DNA from: Dioscorea cayenensis subsp. rotundata
Taxonomy: Eukaryota > Streptophyta > Magnoliopsida > Dioscoreales > Dioscoreaceae
DNA length: 64,000 nucleotides
Assembly (NCBI RefSeq): GCF_009730915.1
Contig: NC_052483.1
Location: 1,116,001 to 1,180,000 of the forward strand
Direction: 5' to 3'
Under the pieces are notes generated by a model, which had not been told where the DNA came from, made no database searches, and saw nothing but the letters and a program-made list of their open reading frames with translations. The position numbers and the translations under genes were made by a program. Positions 51,700 through 64,000 of the stretch are shown here, one piece after another (the stretch's first letter is position 1; the number at the start of each line of letters is the position of its first letter).

Positions 51700-54600
51700 A
51701 TATGGTTTGATGCTTCCTATTTTTTATATATTCAAGTAAAATGGAAAAACTTTATTAAAGTTTTAGTGTGCCCCAAATTTTATTTTGATAATATTTGTAA
51801 TTTTTTTAATGGGTTTAGTCGGTTAATTTACTCTTAAATATCGACATAATTACATTACTAATTAAATATTAATTTGTTGTTGGTGCGTCATTAAGGTGTG
51901 TATGCAGATTTTGGGAGGCTGCCGGCCATCTATTAATAAATTAATATAATTTTTTTAATTTAATTTTAATTTTTCTGAGTTCCTTTTTATTTTTAATCAC
52001 TTCTACATAATATTTATAACAATTCTTGAATGTTGTCTTATCAAAATTATTGAAGATTAATTTTTTAATAATATTATAATTAATCATAATAGGTATATGA
52101 TCCCAAATTATTATTGAATTCTGTTTGTTTTTTTCTTTTTAAAATTATAGTTAAGTAATTAATTCATTAAAATAATTTTAATTAATTATGTACTCATATC
52201 TCAGTGTGGGCTCGTGCACCAACTGAATGATTCATAAATTAAAATAATAAAATAACAAAATATTAGTGTTGTAACTTTGATGTAATTGATTGAAAAGTAT
52301 ATATGAACTAAGATACAACTGTTTAAGTGGCATTTAATAAATTAAATAAGCAAAATGAAAACTTTTATAAACCTAAAAAAGGACAAAAATTTAAAAGAAT
52401 TCAAGCTTATACATATCTAACAATATCTAATATTATAATTAGAGGAATGAAACTAATCTAACTTTTTCTTATAATTAATCAATCAAAGAGTTGAAAAAAC
52501 ATGGTGGGGCTATTAAGGTTTTTAATAATATCAAGTTGGATTTTGGCACCTTAATTTATCCATATCAGGACAAAACCAAAGTTTAGTACTTGTCCTAATA
52601 TGTTATTAAGTTAATAGCAAATGAGAAAATAATTGAAATAATATAATTAAATATTAATAATGCCTCCAAGATCCAAAATAATGATTTATAAAAATTATCA
52701 AAAAATTTGTCCAAAATAAAATCAAGTTTTAACAGGGAATAAATAAAAAATATTGACAATTATATTTTTTTTAGAGTTGTATTTTTTGGAAAAAAAAATT
52801 AATAAATAATATATATTTCACATTGTTTCCTATATATACATATATTTTGACAAATACTACAACCGCATATGCAGTTAGAGCCTGTGTATGACTGAGAATT
52901 TATCGTTCTGTCATGAGTCCTCACCTAACGGTATGAGAATTGAGTTGTAAACCCACTCTCACACTGGGGACCTCTTGGCACCACTACATCAAATGCACTT
53001 CAAACTCTGTAAATAAAAATCCTACAAATCAAATTTTATGTAATTAAGCTAGTACTATCATTGAACTAAAGGTCTTTTTAAACTATTTTATATTTTTTTA
53101 TTATATTAATATAAAATAAACATCATCAATTTTAATGTGTTATTTTATAAAAAAAATACTTGTAGCCTATTATTAAAATAAAAACTAATGTGGTATTTTT
53201 ACTCATTGGTTTTTCTCACTTTTGTCATTTTCCTACTCTTTATTGAAAATTTAATACTTTACATATATATAGTCCTAAATGTTTTTTAAAAAAAAAACAA
53301 TAAACAAGCTATAAACTCTCGTATCAATCATTTTTCATTCTCTATTAACTATTTTATGTTTACTTGATTCAAAGAATAACACAATCATAAATGTAACAAG
53401 TTTTCAGAATCTCATATATATATATATATATATATATTAGAAAGGTCCCCTTGAACCTATCATCTAACTGAATAAACCAAAGTTTTTCATTAATATACAC
53501 TAAGCTTCTTTGTTGATCTTGCATGATTTCTTCCTTGGCTTTTGCTCCATTATTTTATCATCTAACTTTGAGCATCCAATGTTTGAATGTTTTATTTTAT
53601 TTTTCCCATATATCTAAAGCCATAAACCATGATTCAATTAATCAAAGCAAACTAGCAAAGTACAAGTTAATGCATTTCATTGAAAGCCGCACAATGTTAC
53701 CTTAAAAAACATGAAAAACATGGAAATAAAGAATTATAAAAAAGCATGGTTTATATATATATATATATATATATTATAAAAGAAGCAAGTGAAATACAAA
53801 AGAGTGTGAAACTTTGACAAATATAATTATTATTCTTTATTTTCATCAAAAAAAAATACTTTTTTTTTTGCAAGTTATAATTTTTTATTACTATTATTTT
53901 GCATACGTTTGATTGCCAAAATTTTTTTATATATAAATGAGGTAATCATGATGGTTTTTTTCTCATATGATCAACCACCAATCCACCATTTATTTATCTT
54001 TAATTATTTTGATAAATTATCACATTTTCCTTTTTATAAATGAGAATTATTTTTCCCCCTTATGTATATGCCATGCTGATTTATTCTATTGTATTATCTA
54101 AACACAGTAATCATAATTCTTTTTTATTAAACACTTAATTATATTTTGTATTTTTATTTGTGAGCAATTACAATTTCATTAACTCTTGCGATAATCACAT
54201 TAAGTTTTTAATTTAATCTTTCAAGCTATTGTTATTTTTTATTGTAGGGTGTGAGTAAATAAACAACAAGCCATAAGCTCTCGACTTTTAACCTAGGAAG
54301 ATTCAAACTTTTAACCTTTAAATTAGAAAGAATAAAATACCACTTTTCTATTGTCAGGATGTCTAGTTCTTGCATTATATTTTTTGATGTGTTCAATCAA
54401 CACTTTTTTTATATAATAAATGAGATATTAACCATTTTATTTACTTTAGTTTAATTATTATTTTTTATTTTATATATTTAAAAATAGTTAATCATATTGT
54501 AGGAACAAATAATGAGATTGATGTTTTAATACATTAATAGTTTATCTTTTTTTTTAAATAATAATAATGAGATTGATTGTTAACGACCGCTTAATCTATT

Positions 54601-55245
54601 GATACAAAATTCTTTATGTAAAGTATTTGTGTCTTATTTGAAAATAAGTTCAAATCTTAATTTACTAAAAGTAAAAGCATAATTAGATTGAAATATTAAC
54701 TCCTTGAATGTGCACGTGTTTTACCAATATTTGTATAAAAAAACACTAATGAGATTGATCATAGCCATACACTCTTCAGCTCTTAATCCTGTTTTTTGAG
54801 ATTAAAATCAAACAACCCTAAAATGGAGCCTCCTCGTATCACTATAATTTAAAAACATAATGAAATGGAGTGGAACTCATGAAGATACCATCAGAGCAAC
54901 ATTATTGGAAAAAAAAAAAAGTCTAAGCAATCTTCACAATTTTCTGGTTCCTTTGAATTGATTTTTTCCACAAAGTCCCCAGGCAACAAAACAAACAACA
55001 TAAGATAAAACAACAACATATTATAATAATAACAATAATAATAGTGTATCTTTTATTCAAATAAAAAAAAATCTCAAGAAAACAACTGATGGAACATGCA
55101 TAACCCACAGATATATTTTATTCTTCACTTTGTACATACATGAAAGCACTGGATGATATTCCAATGCATTCATATTATTGAAGAAGCCATGCAACAGCAA
55201 CTAGTTAGAGAGAGAGAGAGAGATGCAAATGAGACGATGATTTCT
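51700..55245. other. AT-rich intergenic DNA between the two bHLH genes
   Basis: No gene was recognised. Runs of (TA)n lie near 53,415-53,437 and 53,755-53,773. Near 52,870-53,060 a minus-strand SINE-like patch (ACCTTTAGTTCAATGATAGT) is possible but too eroded to call. Confidence 0.5.
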
Positions 55246-55249
55246 TTTC

Positions 55250-57391
55250 TCATATGAATTGGCTGAAAAATGAACTTAATTTTTCAACTAGTTCCTTCAC
55301 TGTCAATGAAAATCCATCTTCAACCTGCAAAAACATAAAAGTCCATGACATTAAAAAAAAAGTCTTTCTAATAAGTTTTTCAATAATCATGTGAAGTTTC
55401 AAGCAAAAAGTTCAGTGCAATATATTCACAAGTTTTATCTCAGACAAATCTAATATAATAGTACTTAAGGTATAGAAACAACTCACCTTTGCCATGACAA
55501 CTACATCAAGGGAAGAGCTTGAAAAAGGCATGATACTCAGGTCAATTATGGTGAGGAAGAGCTTCTCAATCTCTGAGAGTGCTTTGATTGCTAGTCCTTT
55601 AAGGTTCTTACACTGGAATTTAAGGACAATTATGTTTCCTGTCAGCTTTGCCTCAATTTTAAAGAGAGGATCACTTGAGGAGCTCTCATTGGTGATCAAG
55701 GAGGCCTTGTCATCCTTCATAAGCATAGCAGACTCAACGGGACCATCGATGATACTCTGTTCGAGGGATTTCACCTTTGTTACAAGTTCTTTGAGATAGT
55801 TGATTGTGCTAACAAGAAGGGAAGCCTTGTCTGTCTGCCAAATTCATGTCATCTGTGAGCCATATAGTTTTCTACAATGAAGATTAAGTTGAAGTGCATG
55901 TATTTGTGTTTCAAAGCTATGATGATAATTGTTAAGTATATCAAACCAGAAAAGAAACAAACGAGAAGAAGAGACAGCAAAGAGAAAAGGAAATAGAACC
56001 AAAACCTTAAACTTTTGGATTGCTTAGAAAGAGTTTGTGCTTTTGAAGGGCAACTCTTTGGGAATTTAATAGAATACAACAGAAGTAATCCTTGGAAGAG
56101 AGAGAGAGAGGGAGAGTGATGGAAGAGAAGAGAAAAGAAACAACTTAGAGAAGGCTTGCTAGTAGATTCGGACATTTTACTGAAAAGTTTTAAATACTTG
56201 TTCATACTTCCAAAGTTTCTCATGCATAATATTCATGGCCTATATATGTTAATGACTCTAATTCCGGTATTATCCATCAGCATTCAAATCTCTACATTGC
56301 ATCTGAGTGTGTGTGTGTATATATGTACATATATTCTTCAGATATATACTTCCTCTTCAGCTGAGGAGAATATCAGAGAAAAAACTAACATTTTCATTAA
56401 CTAGTCTTGTAGCCTATTGAATGAATGAAATTACCGCTAAAAGGAAAGCTAAAGATTTATTAGATTTACTTCTCTCAGATAAGAAGCCATCTCTAATGTA
56501 TATTATTCTCTCTTCTATATGTCTCACTACAGGTTCTAATTACTACGTCATGTCTTCACAAAAGATACATTTAGAAAACATCATTTGAAGAACTATATCT
56601 CATGCTGTTTTTTGGCAAGAAGCTTTTAAATACTAATAAGGTAACTCCATGAAATATAAGAATAAGACAAAAAGGGGTACCTTTGCCAGGCCAGGGATGA
56701 TAGCTGATAGTGAGAGGAACTGCTCATTGAGTTTTTCTCTGCGCTTTCTTTCTGCAATCATATGATCATGGGAAGAAGAATGTGGGTTATTCCCCATGCT
56801 AGCTCTCCCAGAAGCCTGGAAGCTTGAGATATCATGGTTCATCAGCTTTGGTTTCTTAGAGATCAAAAAATTCATCTCATCCTTTTCTTCTCCAATACCA
56901 TTTATGTATAGCTGCTGCAGATCAGATAAGGAATCTGGATTCCCAAAAGAAAGATATTTTGGAGAATTGGCTGCACATTGTGCAATGACTGAAACTTGTT
57001 TGGTGGTGTAAGCGTCCTCATTTTCAACCTTCAGAAAATTTGTTGCCAGTCTGGAAGTGCCCAAGTTGGGTTTATCATAAAGCACTGAACTGTTGAAGTT
57101 GTTGAGTGTGGTAATCTCTTTAGACTTGAAGGAAAAAGGCGTTTTTTGATAATCATCCTCAAGTACTTCTGCCATCTGTTGCAGGCTGGCCTGATGAAGA
57201 AAGCTCATTTCTTGGTCATTTAAGATAGGTTCAACATTCCCCTGCAGGCCAGAAGAAGTCCTCACTAATTTTATTTTAAGATAAAACACCAATCTTTTTC
57301 TTTGCTTTAGAGCTGAGAAAGTTCACAAAGGATGATGATGATGATGATGGCTTACCAGTGGAACTAAAAGTCGGAGAGGCATGATATCCAT
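55250..57391 (-). CDS. bHLH transcription factor, bHLH18/25/NAI1 type, copy B
   Basis: Paralogue of copy A in the same orientation 6.6 kb away. Coding exons run 57391-57356, 57241-56681, 55834-55487 and 55324-55250, all phase 0, giving 339 residues with no frame break. The exon plan matches copy A: a 12-codon first exon, the bHLH split after the first helix (SAIIPGLAK|TDKASLL), and a 25-codon last exon. The basic region is HMIAERKRREKLNEQF. Helix 2 is KASLLVSTINYLKELVTKVK. The ACT-like tail includes KGLAIKALSEIEKLFLTI and SSSSLDVVVMAK. The third residue block, MDIMPLRLLVPL, differs from the WFSEQ type of copy A, so the first exon is less certain. Confidence 0.87.
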
Positions 57392-57428
57392 TAGAGCCAG
57401 CTCGTTGTGAAAAAGTAAATTAATATGT

Positions 57429-57800
57429 CCTGAATTAAGCCCATGAACAACATAAAACTAAAGTAAAATAACATAAAAATAAAAACAAAAGAACGCATGA
57501 AAATCTTGAAGTTACTGGCTTAAATCATCATATTTCCATTCAAGAAAGAAGTGAAAGCAAATAAGATTCAGAAACAATTAAGTGCATGACAACACTGGAA
57601 AGATTACAAATCCTTATCAACATCATCCATCTTCAGAGGAATTATTTCCGAAAAGCAAAGATAGGTTCTATATACAGAAGAAGATTAAAACTCACCTCTC
57701 GCAGGAAAGAATCAAAGCTGCTTCTTTCTTCTCTTTACTCAAAAGTGTAAGAAACAGTGCTTCTTCCTCCTATGGCCTCTGAGTCGGAAAACTTCTCACT
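57429..57800 (-). promoter_or_regulatory. Probable non-coding 5' exon and leader intron of bHLH copy B
   Basis: On the minus strand a purine-rich exon ends GCGAGAG|GTGAGT (last exon base 57696). A matching acceptor CTTAATTCAG|GACATA places the next exon start at 57429, 38 bases before the ATG. A leader intron of about 266 bases is therefore likely. The transcript start is not visible. Confidence 0.5.
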
Positions 57801-57809
57801 GCAAAAAGA

Positions 57810-60800
57810 AGAACATTTTTTGTCCACATCTTCATTTCACTGTATCAACGGAGGCTCCAATATGCAGTATTCCTTGTTCTCCGTATAATATTTTAATCCC
57901 TCATTATCAGGTTTTTGCTAAATAAGAATCCCACAGATAACATCTTTCTTATCTGTTAATTTATTATTAATTAAAGGGACTAAACCATATTATTTTGCAT
58001 TAAGATAAAGACAAACAAATGTTGCATCTTTCACCTTTTGTTTTTTATGAGGTTGACACTTCCAGAATTCTTGTCCAACATCCCACACCACTTTGATTGT
58101 GAAGTCCTATTATTTACTCACTGATAGATCCTGTTGTTTTCTCAGTGATGGAATTATTTCAATGAAGCTATCTTGTTCATTTGAAAATTGCTGTGTCCAC
58201 GTAAGGTGAAAACTACTCATAGGTGGCTCTGTTTCAACAATAGTATTTTAATTATTAACAATCCTATTTATGGGTTATGTTTAAAATGGACGGTCAGCTT
58301 GTATGATGAATTGACTGTTTTAACCCATTTTATACAGAATCTCATGGTTTGGCCATAAAAAGATGTCTCATATGTTAATGTCAATTCATACATATAAGCG
58401 TAGAATCTTTCCCTTCCCTGTTTGATGGGCGAGTGTCTACTGTTTAGTTCCTCCTACTATATAAAATCTTAAGCTCAATAATGGGAATGGTAATCACTAT
58501 CACAACATCAGCTACATTGACTTTCTTTAACTATATTAATATTCTACAGCTTCAAAGAAGAAACAATAACAAATACAACAATTTGTTGCTTTTACAGTTG
58601 TTTTCACTTTTCAGCCCATGTTTATTTGTGCCACTTGCCTACGTGTGATGATGTACTAGTGTTCTCTAGTAATATAATCAAGTATTTTGCACACATCTCC
58701 AGAAAAAACAAAAAAAAAACATACTACGAGAAGAGCATGGCATAACCGCATAAGCCATCTAACACAAAACAATATGGACTTGAATATATTAGACAACCAC
58801 AATAAAGATAATTGTGCAGATAACAAGTGGAAAATAAGCAAAATAAACTAGTAGATGTGAAGATCATTCACAGATATTGTTCAGACTAGGGATGCCTGTT
58901 TCACAATTGCATTTCATTGATTTGCTAATATTGAGATGAACCATATATATATATAGAAAACCATACGATGATAGCAATCTTGTTCCATATAAGTCATGTG
59001 TTATACATTGCTAACAACATGCTTTCCACCAGTAAAACACAAATCAGTCAAAAAGCACAAGAGCTAGCATGCCAGGCTAAATGAACCCGGGTCAATGGAT
59101 TATATTTATGTCTCATAAGGGATCACGTCTTAAACAATGAGAGCCAGCAAAAACAATATTCCACACATGCTAAAAGTCTCCTCCAATGTAGAAGACATGT
59201 GAGGTGATCACTTCCACCTTATAACTTTTAATGATATAGAAAAACTTATCAACCAATTTTGTTCTGCTTAAAATTCAATTCCAAATGATTAAAATAATCT
59301 ATCATGAACTCATAGTATTCATACTAATCTGCTACATAATCATTAGTTCACACTGAAAGACGCTAACATGCTTTCCTGCACATAATATTAAACCATCCAA
59401 TTGTCCTGGGGTCCATAAATAGACATCTGTCATCATGATAATGAAAGTTGAAATAACAAGGGGAAATGGTGTTTTCATAAAGATCATGTTGGAATAATTT
59501 ATTTGAAAGGTGATCACCAGCACAAACAGATGACAGCCAAACTGAAATAAGAAACATCCTTGCAGTCAGCTGTCACACTATAAGGAGCTAACGTCCTGCT
59601 CGAAAAAAATAATATCAGAACAAAATATCTCCTTTCTTGAAAATCTTGATTGGGGATAAAATTCCACCATTTTTGCTTTCTCAAAATGAAATTACTTTCT
59701 ATGTCTAGATTGGAAAAAAAAACTTGTTCCCTCCACGTCTGCTGGGAAAAAAAAGGGAAAATAGGAAGTTGGTAAAGAGACCAGCCACTTCCTACAAGAT
59801 GTTTGATTGATTCACAATCCCTCAGCTTCTTGGTACTTCAATAAGAGATCAATAGGTGAGAGAAATCAAGTTCTATTCACACTAATCTAAGCTAATTCAC
59901 CAACCAAAAAGCTATATTATGCTCTAACACAAAAGAATCTTAAACAAAATAAATAAAAAGATAGCGTATGTATCTAATAAGCCTTCTAACCAGTGCTTAG
60001 TGCAAGTGAAGAGATGAAGAAAAGATTCATATCTATATATCTACACATTTCTTGAACAAGCATTACACTATACGCAGCAATCTTTACTGTAGGGAGAAAT
60101 TTAATAAAAAATACACAAGATAAAGGCCTTCATTCTAATGCTAACTAAGGTTGTTTGACCCTCGATTCAATGAAGAAATTTCACACTGGGTTCTATTGAA
60201 CAGTTTCAATTGGAATGCGTCATAGAAGCATATTTTATTTACATTTATTGTGAAACAATACTAAAATTTGCCACATACTGATATAAAAAGACAAGTGGTG
60301 GCAAACTGATCAATCAACTAAGCATATAATACATCAAAATTAGTCATTTACTCACATAAACTAAGTGGAATTCTGAACTAAAGGAGCAAACAACCAACTG
60401 AGCATATCTTGAGCCCCCCACGGAAGTCCATAACATTTCATATGTGAACTACATTGAGGAACATGGTGAGGTAATCATCCATCATTTACAGAAGCAAAAT
60501 CACACAAGTACAAGGCACTAATACCCCACCCAAGTAACTTCAAAGTAAAACTTGATGTTTATAAATTAAAAGTTCTTCCTGCAGGGTGTCAGACTGTATA
60601 TCAAGATAAAGGATGCAAAATCAATATAAATAAGCAAATGAAGTAATATACCTTCAGAAAGAACATTGAACATGAACTATGAATATAAAACCATAGCAAT
60701 CACATATATTGGTTAAAGCATGCATACTTTGAAAATAGAAGAGGATCACATATTGTTTTTGCACTTAAAAGATGCAGTCTACTAAAGATACAGATGGTTA

Positions 60801-63400
60801 ATAAGTTTAATTATTCCTTTAAAGAACAACATTGTGTAGAAATAATGTTATCATGCTTATCAACCTTCAAAATAGTGATGGAATTCATGTACCACATGCT
60901 TGACAATTAATTTCCTAAAATGTCATCAACGATCATGCACTTGTAGTTGTGGGTTATCCACTTCTCTCCAAAACAGAAAAAGAAAAAAAAGGATAATCCA
61001 AGACTTCAGATTTGACAAAGAGCAAGTGTTCACACTAGAATCAGCATGGAATGTGGCATTTTATTATTGAAATCCACATCACATAATAAGTGTCCTATTA
61101 GAATAGGTAGATTTTATCAGGGAGTGATTTATGTTATCGGTATGACAACCATATTGGACAAAATCTAATGAAAACTCCTTTCTTCTAGAACTTGCTTAGT
61201 CAAACTTACATTCAAAATAAAATTCCAGCTTAATTAAGTGAGATTTAATGATCAATGAACTTGTTTAGAAATGATAGGTATGCGTTATGTACACAAACAT
61301 TATGGGTCCCTACAGAAATAATGCAGAATTGGGAGTAAAATAATTTAGACCCAAGATTCTGTAAAGATTTTACGGGAACATATCTGATAAATAATTCTAA
61401 ATATAATATTTGGAGGAAGTACTGTCCCACTTCAAGTGATGTTATCTGGCCTTTAATTCAGGAAGAATGAACTAACAACACTTAAGTTATTCATAGTAGC
61501 CATATTATTCCTTGGCTGAATAAGACTCGTATAACACGACAAAAAGAAGTTTGCGATGTTTGATGGAGATGCACAGCAGCAGTTGAAGGCAAATATTTTA
61601 ATGCAGCATTTGTAGGACTTCATGCTTGATTAAGAAGGATTTAGACCAACACTTGGATGAAACAAGAAGCAATACTGGCTTGGTTAATCACTGAAGATCA
61701 GTTTGCGAACCTTATAGTGTCTAACTGCCTTCTTATGGTCTTACTAATCTGCAGGGTCTACCCTTTCTCTAAAGCAAAGAAATACAGGAAAAAGAGTGTA
61801 CTGGGCAAACCTTCCGACACCATGTATCCAATTCATGCTAGTAATCACAGTTAATGGGATCTTAGTATCGGGAAAGTAAATGCCTTATTTTGAAAGAAAA
61901 GGCTTATAAATATTATGTTACCTGAAGGCGAAAGAAGTCAAGAGTTGAAATATGCAAAAGAAATTAGTGAAAACACCGCAAGGAATAAGTAAACCGTGAA
62001 TGATGATCCTATGCCATTGCTCTAGGATCCTCCGATAAGACAACCAAAAACCTCTCTTCTCAAACTAAACAAATTACAGTGATCTTTCATTGAGACAGAA
62101 ATACAAAAAGCATGCTAGTCAGCAATCAAAACACGGAAATTAGAGCACCAACTATGATCTTGCTTAACAGAGTTTCCTTCTTATGCATCTGAGGACTCTG
62201 TAAGATGTGATAAGTCTATCTCGTACATATCTTATTGAGTCACCCACAAAGTCTCACAGGTTTTGAGCATGTAACAGTGCAAGAATGAAGATTCATCTGC
62301 TGCATTCTCAGGAGCAACAAAAAACTGACATTGGTTGGTCATTCATCTTTCGGTATTTGGGCAATGTCAATGAAGACATTGATCATTTCTTATAATATAA
62401 CCAAATCTTTAGACATGATTTATTATTGGGAGCAAACCAACCTAGTAATAATCATAAGGATCTAACTTTAAGTGATATGTCCCTTCCACAAGCACTTGTT
62501 CTAAATTCAACAAAATCTCCTCCTAGATACAAAATCATAGGACCAAGACTTAGCATAAAATTAGCCCATAGAAAAATAAAACCCCAGAAAGTTTAGTGGA
62601 TAAAATAACAAGAAGCCACTTGCTTTACATGCCTAAACTATGTACCATAGGGCAGATTATGTATGAGTTAAGCACAACTAACCACCTAACATCATTTGCA
62701 ACTCCCTACAAGAATGTCTTCGCATTTATAATAACATGGAATACACGTGGTGCCAGCTTGTGCAGTAGCAGAAGTATTAAAGAATAGAGACTAAACATGC
62801 TAATTTTCTGATAAAAATAAACTGGAAAATGGCTAAATTCAATCTGTTGATGACAAGAATATAAATATATCTGCTCCCTCAAAAAGAAAATAAGGCTTTG
62901 TCCAATTCTTGTTTCCAGAAAAAGCTTTTAACATAAATTGTGAAATGGGTAAGCTGAAGCTCAAGGGGCAATTAGAAAACTGAATAAAAGTAAACTCACA
63001 GGAACAATACAGAAATAATAAACAGAATGCTGCCAGACCATTCTGGTAAGTCTTCAGTGGATTTCTATTTTCTAGAGGTCAAAGATATTTCTTATCAGTA
63101 TACTGCTAAGTAGCTGTAAACCAGAATGCTTCTACAATACAACTAACATGCATCAAGAACTAAAAAGATCATTATTGCAGCAATTTAAGATGGCTGATCC
63201 AGAGTAAACAAAATTGTTGTGAAGTTAATAGAGTATTTACAGTCCATCAGTGCTTCACTACTATTACAATGTCTACAGTGCCGCCTCATAAAATTCAACC
63301 TTAATGTGATCATGTTAGACCCCTCGAATCCCATAATGGCCACCTCTATAACCAACCCCAGGTCAATTCGGTGCTCAAAAAAGGAAAATGCTAATTGAAG
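57810..63400. other. Intergenic DNA without recognisable genes
   Basis: About 5.6 kb of moderately AT-rich DNA, less repetitive than the left flank. Short frames on both strands show no family motifs. Part of it could be introns or 3' UTR of a minus-strand gene entering from the right edge. Confidence 0.45.
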
Positions 63401-63406
63401 CCTCAC

Positions 63407-63747
63407 CATGTGTGAGATACGCTAGTTTCTTGCCTGGGTTCTTCAGACAATAGAAGACAAGAAGGGAACCCAATGCTTGGTATCCAAACACATCTCCCTC
63501 TGGTATCTCAAGCCATTCACTTTGATTAATTTGACATAGATAAGTCAAGAATCGGATGACATCTTGGTACTGTGTCCATGGATGCATAAAGTTTGAATAT
63601 TTCACCAAGAACAGTATTTTCCGAATCATATATCATCAAACACAGTATCTTGGGCTGCTGCTTTGGACCAAGCTTTTGCACTGAACAATGAACAGCCCAA
63701 TGTTTAGCGTCCAAGCAAACTCTTCTTATATCGTCTTCTTGATTCAA
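63407..63747 (-). CDS. Possible partial gene, function unknown
   Basis: Two overlapping minus-strand frames look protein-like. The upstream one reads VCLDAKHWAVHCSVQKLG... to LGEIFKLYASMDTVPR; the downstream one reads DVIRFLTYLCQINQSEWLEI...FGYQALGSLLVFYCLK and PGKKLAYLTH, ending at a good donor (CATG|GTGAGG, last base 63407). They could be one exon with a frame break near 63,580-63,620, or exons joined by splicing. I recognise no family, and the rest would lie beyond the window. Confidence 0.3.
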
Positions 63748-64000
63748 AATACCAAATCAATGCGGCATTATGCCTAATTGGATATGAAATTTCATTTTTT
63801 TTTCCATGTTTACATATACAAATGCTAAATCAATATGTAATTACATATACTAGCAGCCAAGCATCAGCAAAATTGCTATAATTTTATATAACATAAATGC
63901 CTGTGTCAATTAAAAATTATTCCAGTTAAACATTCAATTTAGCATTTTATAGGTCAAAAAACACAACTTGCTTTCACTAAAGTGTCCGTGTTTTGGGGGT

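Noticed and set aside
62222-62333. Short minus-strand frame reading MTNQCQFFVAPENAADESS...
   Set aside because: Looks mildly protein-like but has only 36 codons, stops on both sides and no good splice sites or homology that I know.

Overview
The window is nuclear DNA of a flowering plant. It has GT-AG introns, AT-rich intergenic DNA full of (TA)n tracts, small DNA transposons and non-LTR remnants, and plant-only gene families. GC-rich first exons in several genes fit a monocot outside the grasses, but that is only an impression and the species cannot be named from the sequence.

Layout: 0-5 kb is intergenic, except for a promoter-like segment near 2.25-2.75 kb that carries a good-looking miR160 target-mimic site. 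Next come an HSL2-type receptor kinase (5.4-8.5 kb, +) and an alpha-tubulin gene with a long first intron (9.6-12.7 kb, +). A Tourist-like MITE, a tRNA-Thr(AGT) gene (-), an L1-type LINE remnant and a tRNA-derived SINE fill 13.1-17.3 kb. An RCD1/SRO-family gene follows (18.4-20.0 kb, +), then TE-rich DNA and an inositol tetrakisphosphate kinase gene (25.1-29.5 kb, +). A BAM1/2-type receptor kinase (37.3-40.5 kb, -), a TIN1-like ER-stress gene (43.0-45.3 kb, -) with a perfect ERSE in its promoter, and two related bHLH genes of the bHLH18/25/NAI1 type (47.4-48.7 and 55.3-57.4 kb, both -) come next. The two bHLH genes are separated by nested hAT and Micron-like elements. The last 6 kb holds only a weak partial gene at the right edge.

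The genes do not form a pathway. Common threads are peptide signalling at the plasma membrane (HSL2 for IDA-type peptides, BAM for CLE-type peptides), stress response (SRO, TIN1, ITPK) and transcription (bHLH pair). Both receptor kinases share a single intron at exactly the same codon, in the APE motif of the kinase domain.

Five single-base frame breaks interrupt four otherwise well conserved genes. Four are one extra base in a short homopolymer, and the fifth is one missing base. This pattern looks more like uncorrected read errors in the assembly than gene death, and it affects how every gene model here should be read.
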